A stretch of 64,000 bases of DNA from Advenella mandrilli (GTDB lineage Bacteria; Pseudomonadota; Gammaproteobacteria; Burkholderiales; Burkholderiaceae_B), in contig NZ_JAENGP010000009.1 in assembly GCF_016595155.1 (NCBI RefSeq), positions 117,055 to 181,054 on the forward strand, written 5' to 3'. Every line of letters begins with the position of its first letter. Position 1 is the stretch's first letter. The translations under genes were made by a program, and so were the position numbers. Of the stretch, positions 18,117-28,136 are shown one piece after another. The notes below the pieces were generated by a model. That model saw only the letters and a list, made by a program, of their open reading frames with translations. It made no database searches and was not told the origin of the DNA.

Positions 18117-19685
18117 ATGATAGATCTGGATGTCGTCACCCTGTCGCGCCTGCAATTTGCGCTGACAGCCATGTTTCACTTTATTTTCGTACCTCTAACA
18201 TTAGGCTTTGCCTTTTTGCTGGCCATCATGGAAAGCGTCTATGTCATGACTGGCAAAGACATCTGGCGTCGCATGACCATGTTCTGGGGCAAGCTTTTTG
18301 GCATTAACTTTGCCGTAGGGGTGGCCACCGGTGTCGTGATGGAATTCCAGTTCGGCATGAACTGGTCTTACTACAGTCATTATGTGGGTGATATTTTTGG
18401 AGCGCCATTAGCCATCGAAGGGCTCATGGCATTTTTTATGGAAGCCACCTTTATCGGTTTGTTCTTCTTTGGCTGGGACCGTTTATCCAAAACGGCCCAC
18501 CTCATTGTTACCTGGCTGGTGGCCATTGGGGCCAATTTTTCTGCCTTGTGGATCTTAATCGCCAATGGCTGGATGCAAAACCCGGTAGGTGCCTACTTTA
18601 ATCCGCAAACCATGCGCATGGAAATGACCGATTTTGCCGAAGTCGTGCTTAACCCGGTGGCACAGGCAAAATTCGTGCATACCGTCAGTTCAGGTTATGT
18701 ATTGGCTTCTGTTTTCGTGCTGGGCATCAGTGCCTGGTATGTGTTACGTGGCCGCCATCTTGAAATTGCCCGCCGCTCCATGGTAATTGCCGCCAGTTTT
18801 GGCCTGGCCGGTTCCCTGTCAGTGGTCGTCCTGGGCGATGAAAGTGGTTACTTAAGCACCGAGCACCAGCAAATGAAACTGGCCGCCATGGAATCCATGT
18901 GGGAAACAGAGCCCGCGCCTGCCAATTTCAATCTGATTGCCCTGCCTAACCAGGAAGAACGCCGTAACGAGTTTGCCATTGAAATTCCATGGGCTATGGG
19001 CATTATTGGCACCCGCTCGCTAACCACCCCCTTGCTGGGCATCAATGATCTGGTAGACAGGGCAAAAATTCGTATTGCCCATGGTGTTGAAGCCTATAAC
19101 GCCTTGCAAATACTGCGTGCCAACAAAGAAGACGCACAGGCACAGGCTGTTTTTGAAGCCAACTGGAAAGACCTGGGCTATGCCCTGTTGCTCAAACGTT
19201 ATGTAGAAGACCTTGATTCCGCCACGCCCGCGCACATTGACCAGGCTGCATGGGATACGGTACCGCAGGTTGCGCCGCTGTTCTGGACATTCCGCATCAT
19301 GGTTGCCCTGGGTTTTTACTTTATTGCTTTCTTTATTGCCGCCTTTTACCTGTCCACCAAAGACCGCCTCATCCAATCTCCACGCTTTCTGAAACTGGCG
19401 GTCTTCACGATTCCATTACCCCTGATTGCCATTGAATGTGGCTGGTTCGTGGCCGAGTTTGGTCGCCAACCCTGGATTATTGAAGGGGTATTACCCACTT
19501 TCTATGCGGCATCCGGGCTTAGTGTTACCGACCTGATCATTAGTATGCTTATCTTCTTTGTGCTTTACAGCGCATTGGCGGTACTGGGCACCAAAATGAT
19601 GTGGCACACGGTCAATAAGGGTCCTGACGAAGACAACCAGCCTGACGCAAATGATTTTGCTGCCAGTGCACTTACTGCGAAATAA
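18117..19685 (+). CDS. cydA: Cytochrome bd ubiquinol oxidase subunit I
   Basis: Heme-bearing subunit of the high-affinity terminal oxidase; 522 residues, the same length as E. coli CydA, with a long Q-loop between about 250 and 385. The start ATG 18117 follows CTGGAGA. The N-terminal SRLQFALTAMFHFIFVPLTLG carries the heme ligand His (H21). The GRQPWIIEGVLPT block near 445 is typical. There are about nine membrane segments. It is the first gene of cydABXDC; cydB follows 11 bp later. Confidence 0.97.
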   Translation: MIDLDVVTLSRLQFALTAMFHFIFVPLTLGFAFLLAIMESVYVMTGKDIWRRMTMFWGKLFGINFAVGVATGVVMEFQFGMNWSYYSHYVGDIFGAPLAIEGLMAFFMEATFIGLFFFGWDRLSKTAHLIVTWLVAIGANFSALWILIANGWMQNPVGAYFNPQTMRMEMTDFAEVVLNPVAQAKFVHTVSSGYVLASVFVLGISAWYVLRGRHLEIARRSMVIAASFGLAGSLSVVVLGDESGYLSTEHQQMKLAAMESMWETEPAPANFNLIALPNQEERRNEFAIEIPWAMGIIGTRSLTTPLLGINDLVDRAKIRIAHGVEAYNALQILRANKEDAQAQAVFEANWKDLGYALLLKRYVEDLDSATPAHIDQAAWDTVPQVAPLFWTFRIMVALGFYFIAFFIAAFYLSTKDRLIQSPRFLKLAVFTIPLPLIAIECGWFVAEFGRQPWIIEGVLPTFYAASGLSVTDLIISMLIFFVLYSALAVLGTKMMWHTVNKGPDEDNQPDANDFAASALTAK

Positions 19686-19696
19686 GGAGTAGGACA

Positions 19697-20857
19697 ATGG
19701 AATCAATCATTCTGTTTGATTATGACACCATGCGCCATATCTGGTGGCTGCTATTGGGGGTACTGTTAATTGCATTTGCCATCATGGACGGGGCAGACCT
19801 TGGAGTGGCCATGCTATTACCCCTGGTTACCAAAACCGATGCCGAACGCCGTGTTCTTTACAATGTCATCGGCCCAACCTGGGAGGGTAACCAGGTCTGG
19901 CTGATCACCGCCGGCGGGGTTATTTTTGCGGCTTGGCCCCTGCTCTATGCCATGTCCTTCTCGGGCTTTTATCTGGCTATGATGCTGTTACTGGTCGCAC
20001 TTATCCTACGTCCGGTGGCCATTAAATACCGCAGTAAACTCGAATCAGAAAAATGGCGTAAAAACTGGGATATTACCTGGTGTTTAACCGGTCTGGTTGC
20101 GGCATTGGTATTTGGCGTGGCCATTGGCAATGTCATGCTGGGCGTTCCTTTCCGTTTCGATCCCGACACCTTGCGTCCCATTTATGAAGGCAGCTTTTTT
20201 GGCCTGTTCCATCCGTTTGCCCTGCTATGCGGTTTACTTAGCATTGCCATGTTGCTGCTGCAAGGCACAACCGTATTAAGCTGGAAAACAGATGCTCGTA
20301 TCGCGCAGGCGGCACAACGCTGGGCGGTCTGGTCTGGGCTTGCAGTAATTGCGCTGTTTGTAATTGCCGGTGTATGGATTACAACCGGGATTTCCGGCTA
20401 CTTGATGGATGCAAGCCAGCTGACCGCAAACGATGTCTCCAACCCATTGGCAATGGGCAAGTCTGTTAACGTTGAAGCAGGTGCCTGGATGAGTGTTTAC
20501 AGCGTAACACCTTTGGCCTGGATTACACCTGCCGTAGGCATTGCCGTCACGGCATTGGCCATATTGCTGGTCAAACGCAAGCCATTACTGGCTGTGCTAA
20601 TGTCTTCATTAAGCATTGCAGCCATTATCTTTACCTTTGGCTTTTCCACCTATCCATTCCTGTTGCCTTCATCCCTGGATCCCTCTTCCAGCTTAACCAT
20701 TTACGATGCCTCGGCAAGTCATCTGACTTTATGGGTTATGCTGCTGGTGACCATCGTCTTCCTGCCATTAATCATTGCTTATACCTCTTGGGTATTTCGT
20801 GTCATGCGCGGCAAAGTAACCCCTGAAACGGTTAACGATGCCCCTCATGCTTACTAA
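19697..20857 (+). CDS. cydB: Cytochrome bd ubiquinol oxidase subunit II
   Basis: Second subunit of cytochrome bd, 386 residues with about eight or nine membrane segments. Family blocks are FAIMDGADLGVAMLLP near 24-38, GPTWEGNQVWLI near 58-69 and FSTYPFLLPSSLDP near 318. It has no heme of its own in the known structures but is needed to assemble the di-heme site. AAGGAGTAGG precedes the start. Confidence 0.97.
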   Translation: MESIILFDYDTMRHIWWLLLGVLLIAFAIMDGADLGVAMLLPLVTKTDAERRVLYNVIGPTWEGNQVWLITAGGVIFAAWPLLYAMSFSGFYLAMMLLLVALILRPVAIKYRSKLESEKWRKNWDITWCLTGLVAALVFGVAIGNVMLGVPFRFDPDTLRPIYEGSFFGLFHPFALLCGLLSIAMLLLQGTTVLSWKTDARIAQAAQRWAVWSGLAVIALFVIAGVWITTGISGYLMDASQLTANDVSNPLAMGKSVNVEAGAWMSVYSVTPLAWITPAVGIAVTALAILLVKRKPLLAVLMSSLSIAAIIFTFGFSTYPFLLPSSLDPSSSLTIYDASASHLTLWVMLLVTIVFLPLIIAYTSWVFRVMRGKVTPETVNDAPHAY

Positions 20858-20869
20858 GGAGTCACTATC

Positions 20870-20989
20870 ATGTGGTATTTTTCATGGGTTTTAGGTTTAG
20901 GCCTGGCATGTGCTTTTTCCATCCTGAACGCAATGTGGTTTGAATTGCGTACAATAGAAAAGAATGCCAAATCCGCAACAAGCAAATAG
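20870..20989 (+). CDS. cydX: Cytochrome bd small subunit CydX
   Basis: A 39-residue membrane peptide, MWYFSWVLGLGLACAFSILN in its first part, with one transmembrane helix and a charged tail. The MWYFSW start and the NAMWFE end of the helix are the CydX (YbgT) signature. CydX binds CydA and stabilises the hemes. AAGGAG lies eight bases before the ATG. It sits between cydB and cydD and is easily missed because of its length. Confidence 0.95.
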   Translation: MWYFSWVLGLGLACAFSILNAMWFELRTIEKNAKSATSK

Positions 20990-22718
20990 TGTTGAATTAA
21001 CGATGTCACCGGAAACCCCCTCTAAAACAGAAGCCGCTATCCAGAGTCACTGGTTATTCAATCTCTGGAAAATGGCACCACTTGGCATGATGTGGGCCAT
21101 TGGCGCTCCACTTATTGCAGGGGGGGTCCTGGTGTTCCAGGCCTGGGTTCTGGCAAAAACCCTCGACCAGGCTATTCGTTTATCGGTTGCTCCCACGCAA
21201 TTATGGGAGCAAATGTTGCTGATTGGCCTGCTTATTGCCTTGCGGGCCTCTATTGTCTGGTCTGGCGAAATGGCCGCTTCCCGGGCTTCCGAACAAATCA
21301 AGCAGCAATTGCGTCAACAGTTTTTTGCGCAATTGCTGGCCCGGGGCCCCGCCTGGAGCAAACAAACACCAGCCGGTGCCCTAACCACCGCCATCCTCGA
21401 CCAGGTACAGGCACTTGATGGCTATTTGCAGCGCTTTCTACCCGCGACCATTTCCGCGGTTTTTTTGCCTTTGGCATTTGCCATCGTTATTCTTCCCATC
21501 GACTGGATTGTGACACTGCTGTTTTTAATCAGTGCCCCTTTAATCCCCTTGTTTATGGCATTAATTGGCATACGTGCCGAGGCCGCCAACCAAAAGCACC
21601 AGCAGGTCTTAAGCCGTCTATCAGGTGTTTTTGCCGACCGGATTCGCGGCCTGTTCACGCTGGCGTTAATGGGTCGCACCCAGGACGAAGTCAATGCCGT
21701 CCATTCTGCCAGCAAAAGCCTAAGCGCCACCACCATGAAAGTATTGCGTATTGCTTTCCTTTCTTCAGCAGTCCTTGAGCTGTTTGCTGCCCTGGGCGTG
21801 GCCGGTGTGGCCATTTATATCGGCTTAAGTTATTTAGGCATGCTGGGTGCCCATTTTTCAGGCAATACCCTGCATCAGGGTCTGTTCTGCCTGTTGCTAG
21901 CTCCCGAAGTATATATTCCGCTGCGCCAGATGGCGGCCAGCTACCATGACCGGGCCACCGCCAAAGCAGCGGCGCAGGGATTGCATCAGTTATATGAACA
22001 ATTGCCCTCACATCACGACACGACCCTGCCAGCCATCACACAATCACCCCTTATCCAGCGTCAGGCCCGTAATACTAGCGGGCTTGTATTGCAGGCACGG
22101 CAGTTTGCCCTGCAAACCCCACAAGGGCGGGATATTTTATTGCCCGCCAATTTTACCTTGCAAGTCAACCAGCCCGTCGCCTTAATGGGCGAAAGCGGCA
22201 TTGGCAAAACCTCTTTGCTGGAAACCCTGGCCGGCCTGCGGCCCTATGCCAGCGGGCAGCTGGTGCATTATTTTGCCGAAAATGAATACGTATTAATTGG
22301 GCAGCAGCCCTTTATCAACCTTGGCAGCATCCGGCAGTTTTTATTGGCCGTCAACCCCCAGGCCACCGAACAACAGCTATGGTCTGCCCTTGAACAGGCG
22401 CAGGCGGCCAGTTTTGTAGCCGGCCTGGCACAAGGACTGGATACCGTACTGGGTACACGCGGGCATGGCGTATCTGGCGGACAGGCACACCGGCTGGCGC
22501 TGGCCAGGCTGTTTTTAACTGATCCGGCACTCATTATGCTAGACGAACCCACCGCCTATCTCGACGGGCAAACCCGCGATGCGGTTATTCACGCCATTTT
22601 ACGTTTTGCCCGGGGCCGTGCCTTGTTAGTGGCCACCCACGATGAAGAAATGGCACAACGCATTGGCCAGGTCTGGCACATTCAAGATCAAAAAATCATT
22701 ACCAAGGAAAAAGCGTGA
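20964..22718 (+). CDS. cydD: Heterodimeric ABC exporter subunit CydD
   Basis: One half of the CydDC exporter, which is needed for cytochrome bd assembly and is linked to glutathione/cysteine or heme export. It has 584 residues: six membrane segments in about 30-330, then an ATPase domain with Walker A GESGIGKT near 411-418, signature VSGGQAHRLALARL near 505 and Walker B LIMLDEPTAYLD near 525. The 20964 start overlaps cydX by 26 bp; ATG 21003 (MSPETPSK) is an alternative, with no clear ribosome binding site. It overlaps cydC by 4 bp. Confidence 0.94.
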   Translation: MPNPQQANSVELTMSPETPSKTEAAIQSHWLFNLWKMAPLGMMWAIGAPLIAGGVLVFQAWVLAKTLDQAIRLSVAPTQLWEQMLLIGLLIALRASIVWSGEMAASRASEQIKQQLRQQFFAQLLARGPAWSKQTPAGALTTAILDQVQALDGYLQRFLPATISAVFLPLAFAIVILPIDWIVTLLFLISAPLIPLFMALIGIRAEAANQKHQQVLSRLSGVFADRIRGLFTLALMGRTQDEVNAVHSASKSLSATTMKVLRIAFLSSAVLELFAALGVAGVAIYIGLSYLGMLGAHFSGNTLHQGLFCLLLAPEVYIPLRQMAASYHDRATAKAAAQGLHQLYEQLPSHHDTTLPAITQSPLIQRQARNTSGLVLQARQFALQTPQGRDILLPANFTLQVNQPVALMGESGIGKTSLLETLAGLRPYASGQLVHYFAENEYVLIGQQPFINLGSIRQFLLAVNPQATEQQLWSALEQAQAASFVAGLAQGLDTVLGTRGHGVSGGQAHRLALARLFLTDPALIMLDEPTAYLDGQTRDAVIHAILRFARGRALLVATHDEEMAQRIGQVWHIQDQKIITKEKA

Positions 22719-24415
22719 AATTGTGGTGGCAGTTAGCCGGACCCTGGATTAAACAACATTGGCGCCTAAGCATTCTGGCCCTGTTCCTGGCTTTATCAAC
22801 CGTCTTTGCCGGGGTGGGCCTGCTAACCGTATCCGGCTGGTTTTTAACTGGCGCCTTTCTGGCCGGTTCAAGCCTGGTCTTTAACCTGTTCGTCCCTTCG
22901 GCACTGGTGCGCGGGTTGTCCATGTGGCGCATCGCCTCCCGTTATGCCGAACGGGTCTGCGGTCATATGGTCACGCTAGACTTGCAGGCCGAAATCCGCA
23001 CCGGCAGTTTTGCCCGACTGGCCGCCTTCAAACCGGCCCAATTGGCACAATACCGTGACGGCGATTTACTGGCCCGTTTAATTAACGACATAGAACGGCT
23101 GGACACTTTCTTTTTACTAATTATCACCCCGGTTTTTACAGCCGTCATCGCGGGGACTTTTTTCAGCCTGCTAATGGGTGCTGCGTTACCTTTGATGGGC
23201 TGGATCCTGCTTGTTGTATTATGCCTGGCAGCCGGTGTGCTGCCCTATTTGCTGGCCCGTAAAACCGCTGCGGCGGGGCTCGAAGTACAGGCCGCCAATG
23301 CCGAGTTGCGGGCCCTGGCCCATGAGGCTATTGCCGCCCATACCGACCTGCTGGTGTTTGGCGTGTCACACCTGGCACAACAACAGTTTGACCAGGCTGG
23401 CCTGCGTTTAGCAAAGGCACAACAACGGGTCACGCAGGCAGGCAGTTTCGGTGCGCTCATCCAGCAATTCTTAATGGGCGCACTGGTGCTGGCGCTTTTA
23501 TGGCTAGGTGCCAATGCTCAGGCGCAACAGGAATTGTCCGCCCCGGTATGGGTGGGGCTATTGCTGGGAACCATGGGCCTGTTTGAAATTTTATCGCCCA
23601 TCATGCGTGGCGCGGCAGGCCTGGGGGCCGTGCAAGCCGCTGCCCAGCGTATTCAAGACCTTACCATTGGCCCAGCAGCCAACACGCAGGCAAAGGCCGT
23701 ACAGGCCCAGCCAACCGCCATTCTTCCTGCAACCGGGCCATTACACTTGCAAGACGTGTGTGTCGCCTATGAAAACCAGCCGGTTTTAAACGGGCTTGAC
23801 CTTTGTGTTGACCAAGGCCAGCGTATTGCCATTCGCGGCTTAAGTGGCACAGGTAAAACCACCCTATTAATGGCCATCATGCAGGTACAGCCATTATCGT
23901 CTGGCACCATTACTTATGGCAGCGTAAATTTAACTGCGGTCAACAGCCCATTGCTTTACCAGCGCATGGCCCTGCTGTCACAACACTCACCCGTATTTAT
24001 GGGCACTATTCGCCACAATCTCTTACTGGCCGACCCGCAAGCCTCTGACGAGCGTTTATGGGAAGTCCTGCAGCAAGTTCATTTAGCCAATCATATTGAA
24101 CAAATTGGCGGCCTTGATGCCTGGGTAGGCGAAGGGGGCAATACCCTGTCTACCGGCCAAATTCGCCGTTTGTGTCTGGCCCGTATTTTACTGTCCAGAG
24201 CAAGCGTCTGGTTACTTGATGAACCCACCTCTGGGCTTGACAAGGCCACCGCCGACGCCTGGTTTAGCAACCTGCAGCAGGTAGCCCAAGACCGCACCGT
24301 TATTATTGTGACCCATGCCAGCTTGCCCAGTGGTGTGGTTGATGAAAACTTTATATTGGCCGGTGGACGTTTGCATCCTCAAGCACAGCAAGCGGCCAAA
24401 AAGAATACAGCATAG
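22715..24415 (+). CDS. cydC: Heterodimeric ABC exporter subunit CydC
   Basis: Partner of CydD; 566 residues from a GTG start that overlaps the cydD stop (GTGA), with AAGGAA upstream. Six membrane segments are followed by an ATPase domain with Walker A GLSGTGKT near 384-391, signature region LSTGQIRRLCLARILL near 480 and Walker B WLLDEPTSGLD near 505. The signature loop reads STGQ instead of the common SGGQ, a change worth noting for ATPase asymmetry. It is the last gene of the operon, before a strong terminator. Confidence 0.94.
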   Translation: MKLWWQLAGPWIKQHWRLSILALFLALSTVFAGVGLLTVSGWFLTGAFLAGSSLVFNLFVPSALVRGLSMWRIASRYAERVCGHMVTLDLQAEIRTGSFARLAAFKPAQLAQYRDGDLLARLINDIERLDTFFLLIITPVFTAVIAGTFFSLLMGAALPLMGWILLVVLCLAAGVLPYLLARKTAAAGLEVQAANAELRALAHEAIAAHTDLLVFGVSHLAQQQFDQAGLRLAKAQQRVTQAGSFGALIQQFLMGALVLALLWLGANAQAQQELSAPVWVGLLLGTMGLFEILSPIMRGAAGLGAVQAAAQRIQDLTIGPAANTQAKAVQAQPTAILPATGPLHLQDVCVAYENQPVLNGLDLCVDQGQRIAIRGLSGTGKTTLLMAIMQVQPLSSGTITYGSVNLTAVNSPLLYQRMALLSQHSPVFMGTIRHNLLLADPQASDERLWEVLQQVHLANHIEQIGGLDAWVGEGGNTLSTGQIRRLCLARILLSRASVWLLDEPTSGLDKATADAWFSNLQQVAQDRTVIIVTHASLPSGVVDENFILAGGRLHPQAQQAAKKNTA

Positions 24416-24455
24416 AAAAACCGGGTTTGAGCATTTTGCTCATTGCTCAAACAAC

Positions 24456-24493
24456 AAAAAACGGTGGCCAACTATAGTTGGCCACCGTTTTTT
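24456..24493. terminator. Bidirectional terminator between cydC and ccsB
   Basis: A perfect 38-bp palindrome, with arms at 24456-24474 and 24475-24493, an A-run on the left and a T-run on the right. It can stop transcripts from both converging genes. A weaker 8-bp hairpin (TTTGAGCA / TGCTCAAA, 24426-24451) lies just before it. Confidence 0.9.
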
Positions 24494-24570
24494 TTACCCC
24501 CAACAATCCGCTTTGCATTGGGTGCCGGTTTTGCCCGCTCAAGCGAAAAAGCCCCAGCGTTCAGAGAATG

Positions 24571-25923
24571 TTAAAGTTCACCGTAAGAATGCAATCCTGA
24601 CAGGAATATGTTAACCCCCAGGAAAGCAAAACTGGTAATAATAAGACCAGCCAGTGCCCAGTAAGCGGCCACCGTACCACGCATGCCTTTCATGAGGCGC
24701 AGGTGCAACCAGGCCGCATAGTTCAGCCATACAATAAAGGCCCAGGTTTCTTTGGGGTCCCACTGCCAGTAAGTACCCCAGGCATCAGCGGCCCACAGCG
24801 CCCCCAATACAGTGGCTACGGTAAAGAACGCGAATCCTACCGAAATGGCCCGGTACATGATGTCATCAAGGATCTCTAGCGGTGGTAATTTGCTGGCAAT
24901 GGTTTTTCGTGCCAGCAAAATGCAAGCCACAATAATCACGCCAATACCGAAATACAGAATCCAGAACCCGAAATTTTCTTTGTCACTGAAAATAAACGGC
25001 TCTGACACCATGGCACCGCCAATTATCAACAGCGGCACCAGGGGTTTCCAGGAAACGGTTTCACCATGCTGCTTGACCAGATAGGCAAAACCAACCATTG
25101 CCGCCAGCGCAAAGGTGCCATAGCCAATAAAGTTGGCCGGCACGTGCAGTTTCATCCACCAGCTGCGCAAAGCGTTATTTAACGGCGTAATCACCGCTGC
25201 ATCACGTTCAAACGTGTACCAAAGCAGGAAAATAACCGCTGCAGAGATAACCAGCAGGACGAAACCGCCCAACGCCCTCGTGTTATAGCGTTTTTCATAA
25301 TACAGGTAGAAAACGGCGGTAATCAGGCAGAACAAAACGAAAACTTCATACAGGTTACTGACCGGAATATGCCCCATATCGGGGGCAATAAGATGGCCTT
25401 CGCGCCAGCGAACCAGCAGGCCGGTAAACCCGAAAAATACACCTGCCCAGGTGAAAGCGGTACCCATCCAGGCCGCAGTTGGACTGATATAACCCAGCCA
25501 GTACACTACCGTTGCCATAAAAAACAGGGCACACATCCATAAAATGGCCGACTGTGAAGACAACAGATATTTAAGCAGGAACTGGTTATCAGCCTGCGCC
25601 AGGTTGCCATCATACAGTCCAATGGCCAGCAATGCCGCCACGCCACAGGCAATCATGAGCACCCGTAAAGGACGCCACAGCCAACCGATCCAGGTGACGA
25701 AAATGGTGGAACCGGCCAGGATATATTTCTCGTAAATATCCATTTCATTGGGATAAGTCACGATGGCATATACTGCCCCAGCCACCAGAACCAGAAAGAA
25801 AACCAGGTCGGTCCAGTCGGGCTTGCCGCGCAAGACACGATTATCACCAGTTTCTGAGATTTGTTCTTCCCACTTCGCCGATGGAGGTGTTCCCGGAGAA
25901 GCTTGCACCAAGGTATTGGACAT
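24571..25923 (-). CDS. ccsB: System II cytochrome c biogenesis protein CcsB (CcsA/ResC family)
   Basis: Heme-handling membrane subunit of the system II (Ccs/Res) cytochrome c synthase; 450 residues with many membrane helices. The WWD heme-binding motif WGTYWQWDPKETWAF lies near 373-387, with flanking conserved His residues (WMKLHVPANF; YAAWLHLR). The start ATG 25923 has AGGA about seven bases upstream; a TTG at 25929 is less likely. It follows resB with a 9-bp gap, so the two are cotranscribed and probably form the CcsBA-type complex that attaches heme to apocytochromes. Confidence 0.93.
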   Translation of the reverse strand: MSNTLVQASPGTPPSAKWEEQISETGDNRVLRGKPDWTDLVFFLVLVAGAVYAIVTYPNEMDIYEKYILAGSTIFVTWIGWLWRPLRVLMIACGVAALLAIGLYDGNLAQADNQFLLKYLLSSQSAILWMCALFFMATVVYWLGYISPTAAWMGTAFTWAGVFFGFTGLLVRWREGHLIAPDMGHIPVSNLYEVFVLFCLITAVFYLYYEKRYNTRALGGFVLLVISAAVIFLLWYTFERDAAVITPLNNALRSWWMKLHVPANFIGYGTFALAAMVGFAYLVKQHGETVSWKPLVPLLIIGGAMVSEPFIFSDKENFGFWILYFGIGVIIVACILLARKTIASKLPPLEILDDIMYRAISVGFAFFTVATVLGALWAADAWGTYWQWDPKETWAFIVWLNYAAWLHLRLMKGMRGTVAAYWALAGLIITSFAFLGVNIFLSGLHSYGEL

Positions 25924-25932
25924 ATTCAATTC

Positions 25933-28023
25933 CTACTTTTTAGCCAAATCTGAAAAGTCATGCCTGAATCGTTCGAATTCACGATTGAAGTCCAGCGTTC
26001 TTTTCTGTGAAGTCATTGCTGACATAATTTTACTGCTATTTTCTGTCTCACCCGGCTTAATCCACATCCAGATGCGACGGTCACGAATATAAAACATGGT
26101 GAAAACACCGATAATCAGGAATAGTGAGCCCAGGTAGACAGAGCTTTTACCCGGAGAACGGGTTGCTTGCAGAACACTGGCCTGGATATGCTCAAAATTT
26201 TTGATCTGCAGCATGACAGGCGCCGGATAAACGCTTAAATCGGACAGGGCCCGCAGCGACAAATCAAACCAGCGTGCCTGGTTTTCAGCCTCTTCACGAC
26301 TGCTGAATGAAATGGATTCAAGACCTGCTTCGGTGCGTACCAGATTACGCAATTCAACAGCACTGAAAAGCAGGTAATCACGCAGGACTTTTTTCATTGG
26401 TTCACGCAAATCTTCGGGAATCCGTTCCGCTTCCGGAACGTTGACGCCGTCAACGTATTGGTCTATGCCCATGAAGCCGCCTTTGGCAAATATGCCAAGG
26501 GCCTGTTCGGCCAAGGGCGTAATCATCTCAGCATTGAAACGCTCATCCCTGGATTTTTCAGCAAACGCACGGGCTGCCTGGCTCCTCATGCCTGGGTTTT
26601 CCAAAGCCGCCCGCATGGCCATGAACTCGTTAAGAGTGCCTTTATCATCGGCAGGCATGCGCACATAACGGAACATGCTTTCGCCAGGCAACTGGATACC
26701 TGCCAGAAAAACCAGCGAATCATCCAGCACCATGGGCAACATATAATTGTTATATTTAACCGACTGGTTATTGTCATCACTTAGGGTATAGGCCACGCTG
26801 GGCCCCACGTTTTGTACTTCACGGTCTTTGCCGGCCGCACTGCCGGTCACTGCCAGGATCTGCTCTTCAAAACTTTTGGGCTGCAAGGTGCCGGCATTCA
26901 GGTTTTCTACGTTAATGGGCTTGAAATCATCAATCGTTACCCGGTACTCTTTGTTTTCTCCGTTAAGCGTGGTGGTTAATTGTGAAGTACCCGCCACGGC
27001 CATATTCAATTCAAAGGTATCGGTTGCCTGCCCGCTTACAGGGTAACCGGTCAGCAGCAGCTTAGAACCACCGTCATGAAAACTGGACTGGTAAAGCGTA
27101 ATACCATCTTTGGAAAAAGGATGATTTACCTCGATAATGCGGTTTTCCACTTCTTTGGTTTCAAGATCGGTAATAGTCACATCACTGGCAAAGCGCTTGG
27201 GCATGCCATTGGTTTCATAGTATTCAATAATGAACTTGTTCAGCTTGATATCAAATGGCAAAACCTGCAGGAATTGCTCGCCCCCCAATCCCAGCAGGGC
27301 GTAACTGGAGTTGCCACCTTCGGAAATGGACACGTTACCCCTAAAACTGGGGTTAGAGGAAAAAAAGCGAGCTTCTTCGGGCACATCAGAAATATATTTC
27401 GCGGTGGCGGAAATGGGCGCTTTGCTGCCAAACCAGATTTGCAGGCGATTGGGCAATTCACTGTCAAGCAGGCCGCCAATACAAATCACGACAATCGCAA
27501 CGTGGGCAAAAATATAGCCCAACCGGTTGGTACTGCCTTTTTTAGCGGCCAGCAAAACGCCATTTTCCGAAACTTTTTCACGGTAGCGGTAACCTTCTTT
27601 TTTTAGCCATGACTGGGACATGCCCACAGCGGTTTCCTGGTCAACACCAACTTCTACACTGAGTTTATGGGGAAACGCCCGCAAACTGCCTTCACGGATA
27701 TACTCACGGAAGGAACGCATGTCCTTGACCATTTTAGGCGTATTGCGAAGCAGGCAAACCGAGGTGGAAACCACCAGAAAACCCATAATAACCAGGAACC
27801 ACCAGGTATTATAAATTTGCGACACACCGAATTTACTGAAAACGGTATACCAGAAAGTACCGAATTGATCAGTATATTGAAGCTCGGTCTGGTTTTGCGG
27901 CAACACCGTGCCAATAATACTGGCAACACAAATAAACGAGAGCAGGCTCACCGCAAAGCGCATGGAGCCCATCAATTCAAGAAAATCAGCAGTCCAGCTT
28001 CTGCGGTGGGTATGTTTTGCCAT
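25933..28023 (-). CDS. resB: Cytochrome c biogenesis protein ResB
   Basis: Ccs1/ResB subunit of the system II cytochrome c synthase; 696 residues. Three N-terminal membrane segments (about 17-40, 70-90 and 165-185) are followed by a large periplasmic region and one C-terminal segment near 625-648 (VYLGSLFLIIGVFTMFYI). The SMRFAVSLLSFICVASIIGT opening is typical. It lies upstream of ccsB and downstream of a cytochrome c4 gene, which is a natural client. Confidence 0.94.
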   Translation of the reverse strand: MAKHTHRRSWTADFLELMGSMRFAVSLLSFICVASIIGTVLPQNQTELQYTDQFGTFWYTVFSKFGVSQIYNTWWFLVIMGFLVVSTSVCLLRNTPKMVKDMRSFREYIREGSLRAFPHKLSVEVGVDQETAVGMSQSWLKKEGYRYREKVSENGVLLAAKKGSTNRLGYIFAHVAIVVICIGGLLDSELPNRLQIWFGSKAPISATAKYISDVPEEARFFSSNPSFRGNVSISEGGNSSYALLGLGGEQFLQVLPFDIKLNKFIIEYYETNGMPKRFASDVTITDLETKEVENRIIEVNHPFSKDGITLYQSSFHDGGSKLLLTGYPVSGQATDTFELNMAVAGTSQLTTTLNGENKEYRVTIDDFKPINVENLNAGTLQPKSFEEQILAVTGSAAGKDREVQNVGPSVAYTLSDDNNQSVKYNNYMLPMVLDDSLVFLAGIQLPGESMFRYVRMPADDKGTLNEFMAMRAALENPGMRSQAARAFAEKSRDERFNAEMITPLAEQALGIFAKGGFMGIDQYVDGVNVPEAERIPEDLREPMKKVLRDYLLFSAVELRNLVRTEAGLESISFSSREEAENQARWFDLSLRALSDLSVYPAPVMLQIKNFEHIQASVLQATRSPGKSSVYLGSLFLIIGVFTMFYIRDRRIWMWIKPGETENSSKIMSAMTSQKRTLDFNREFERFRHDFSDLAKK

Positions 28024-28045
28024 TGTGAATTATTAAATTATAAGA

Positions 28046-28079
28046 AAATAGGGAGTACCGACGTACGGACTCCCTATTT
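28046..28079 (-). terminator. Terminator after the cytochrome c4 gene
   Basis: Arms AAATAGGGAGT (28046-28056) and ACTCCCTATTT (28069-28079) form an 11-bp stem. Read on the reverse strand it is followed by a T-rich tract (TATTTTCTTA). It would separate cytochrome c4 from resB. Confidence 0.75.
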
Positions 28080-28136
28080 AGATAACGCTATCTGAAAAAG
28101 TTCCCCCGTATGTGTCGGGAGTAACAATTAAACAAA

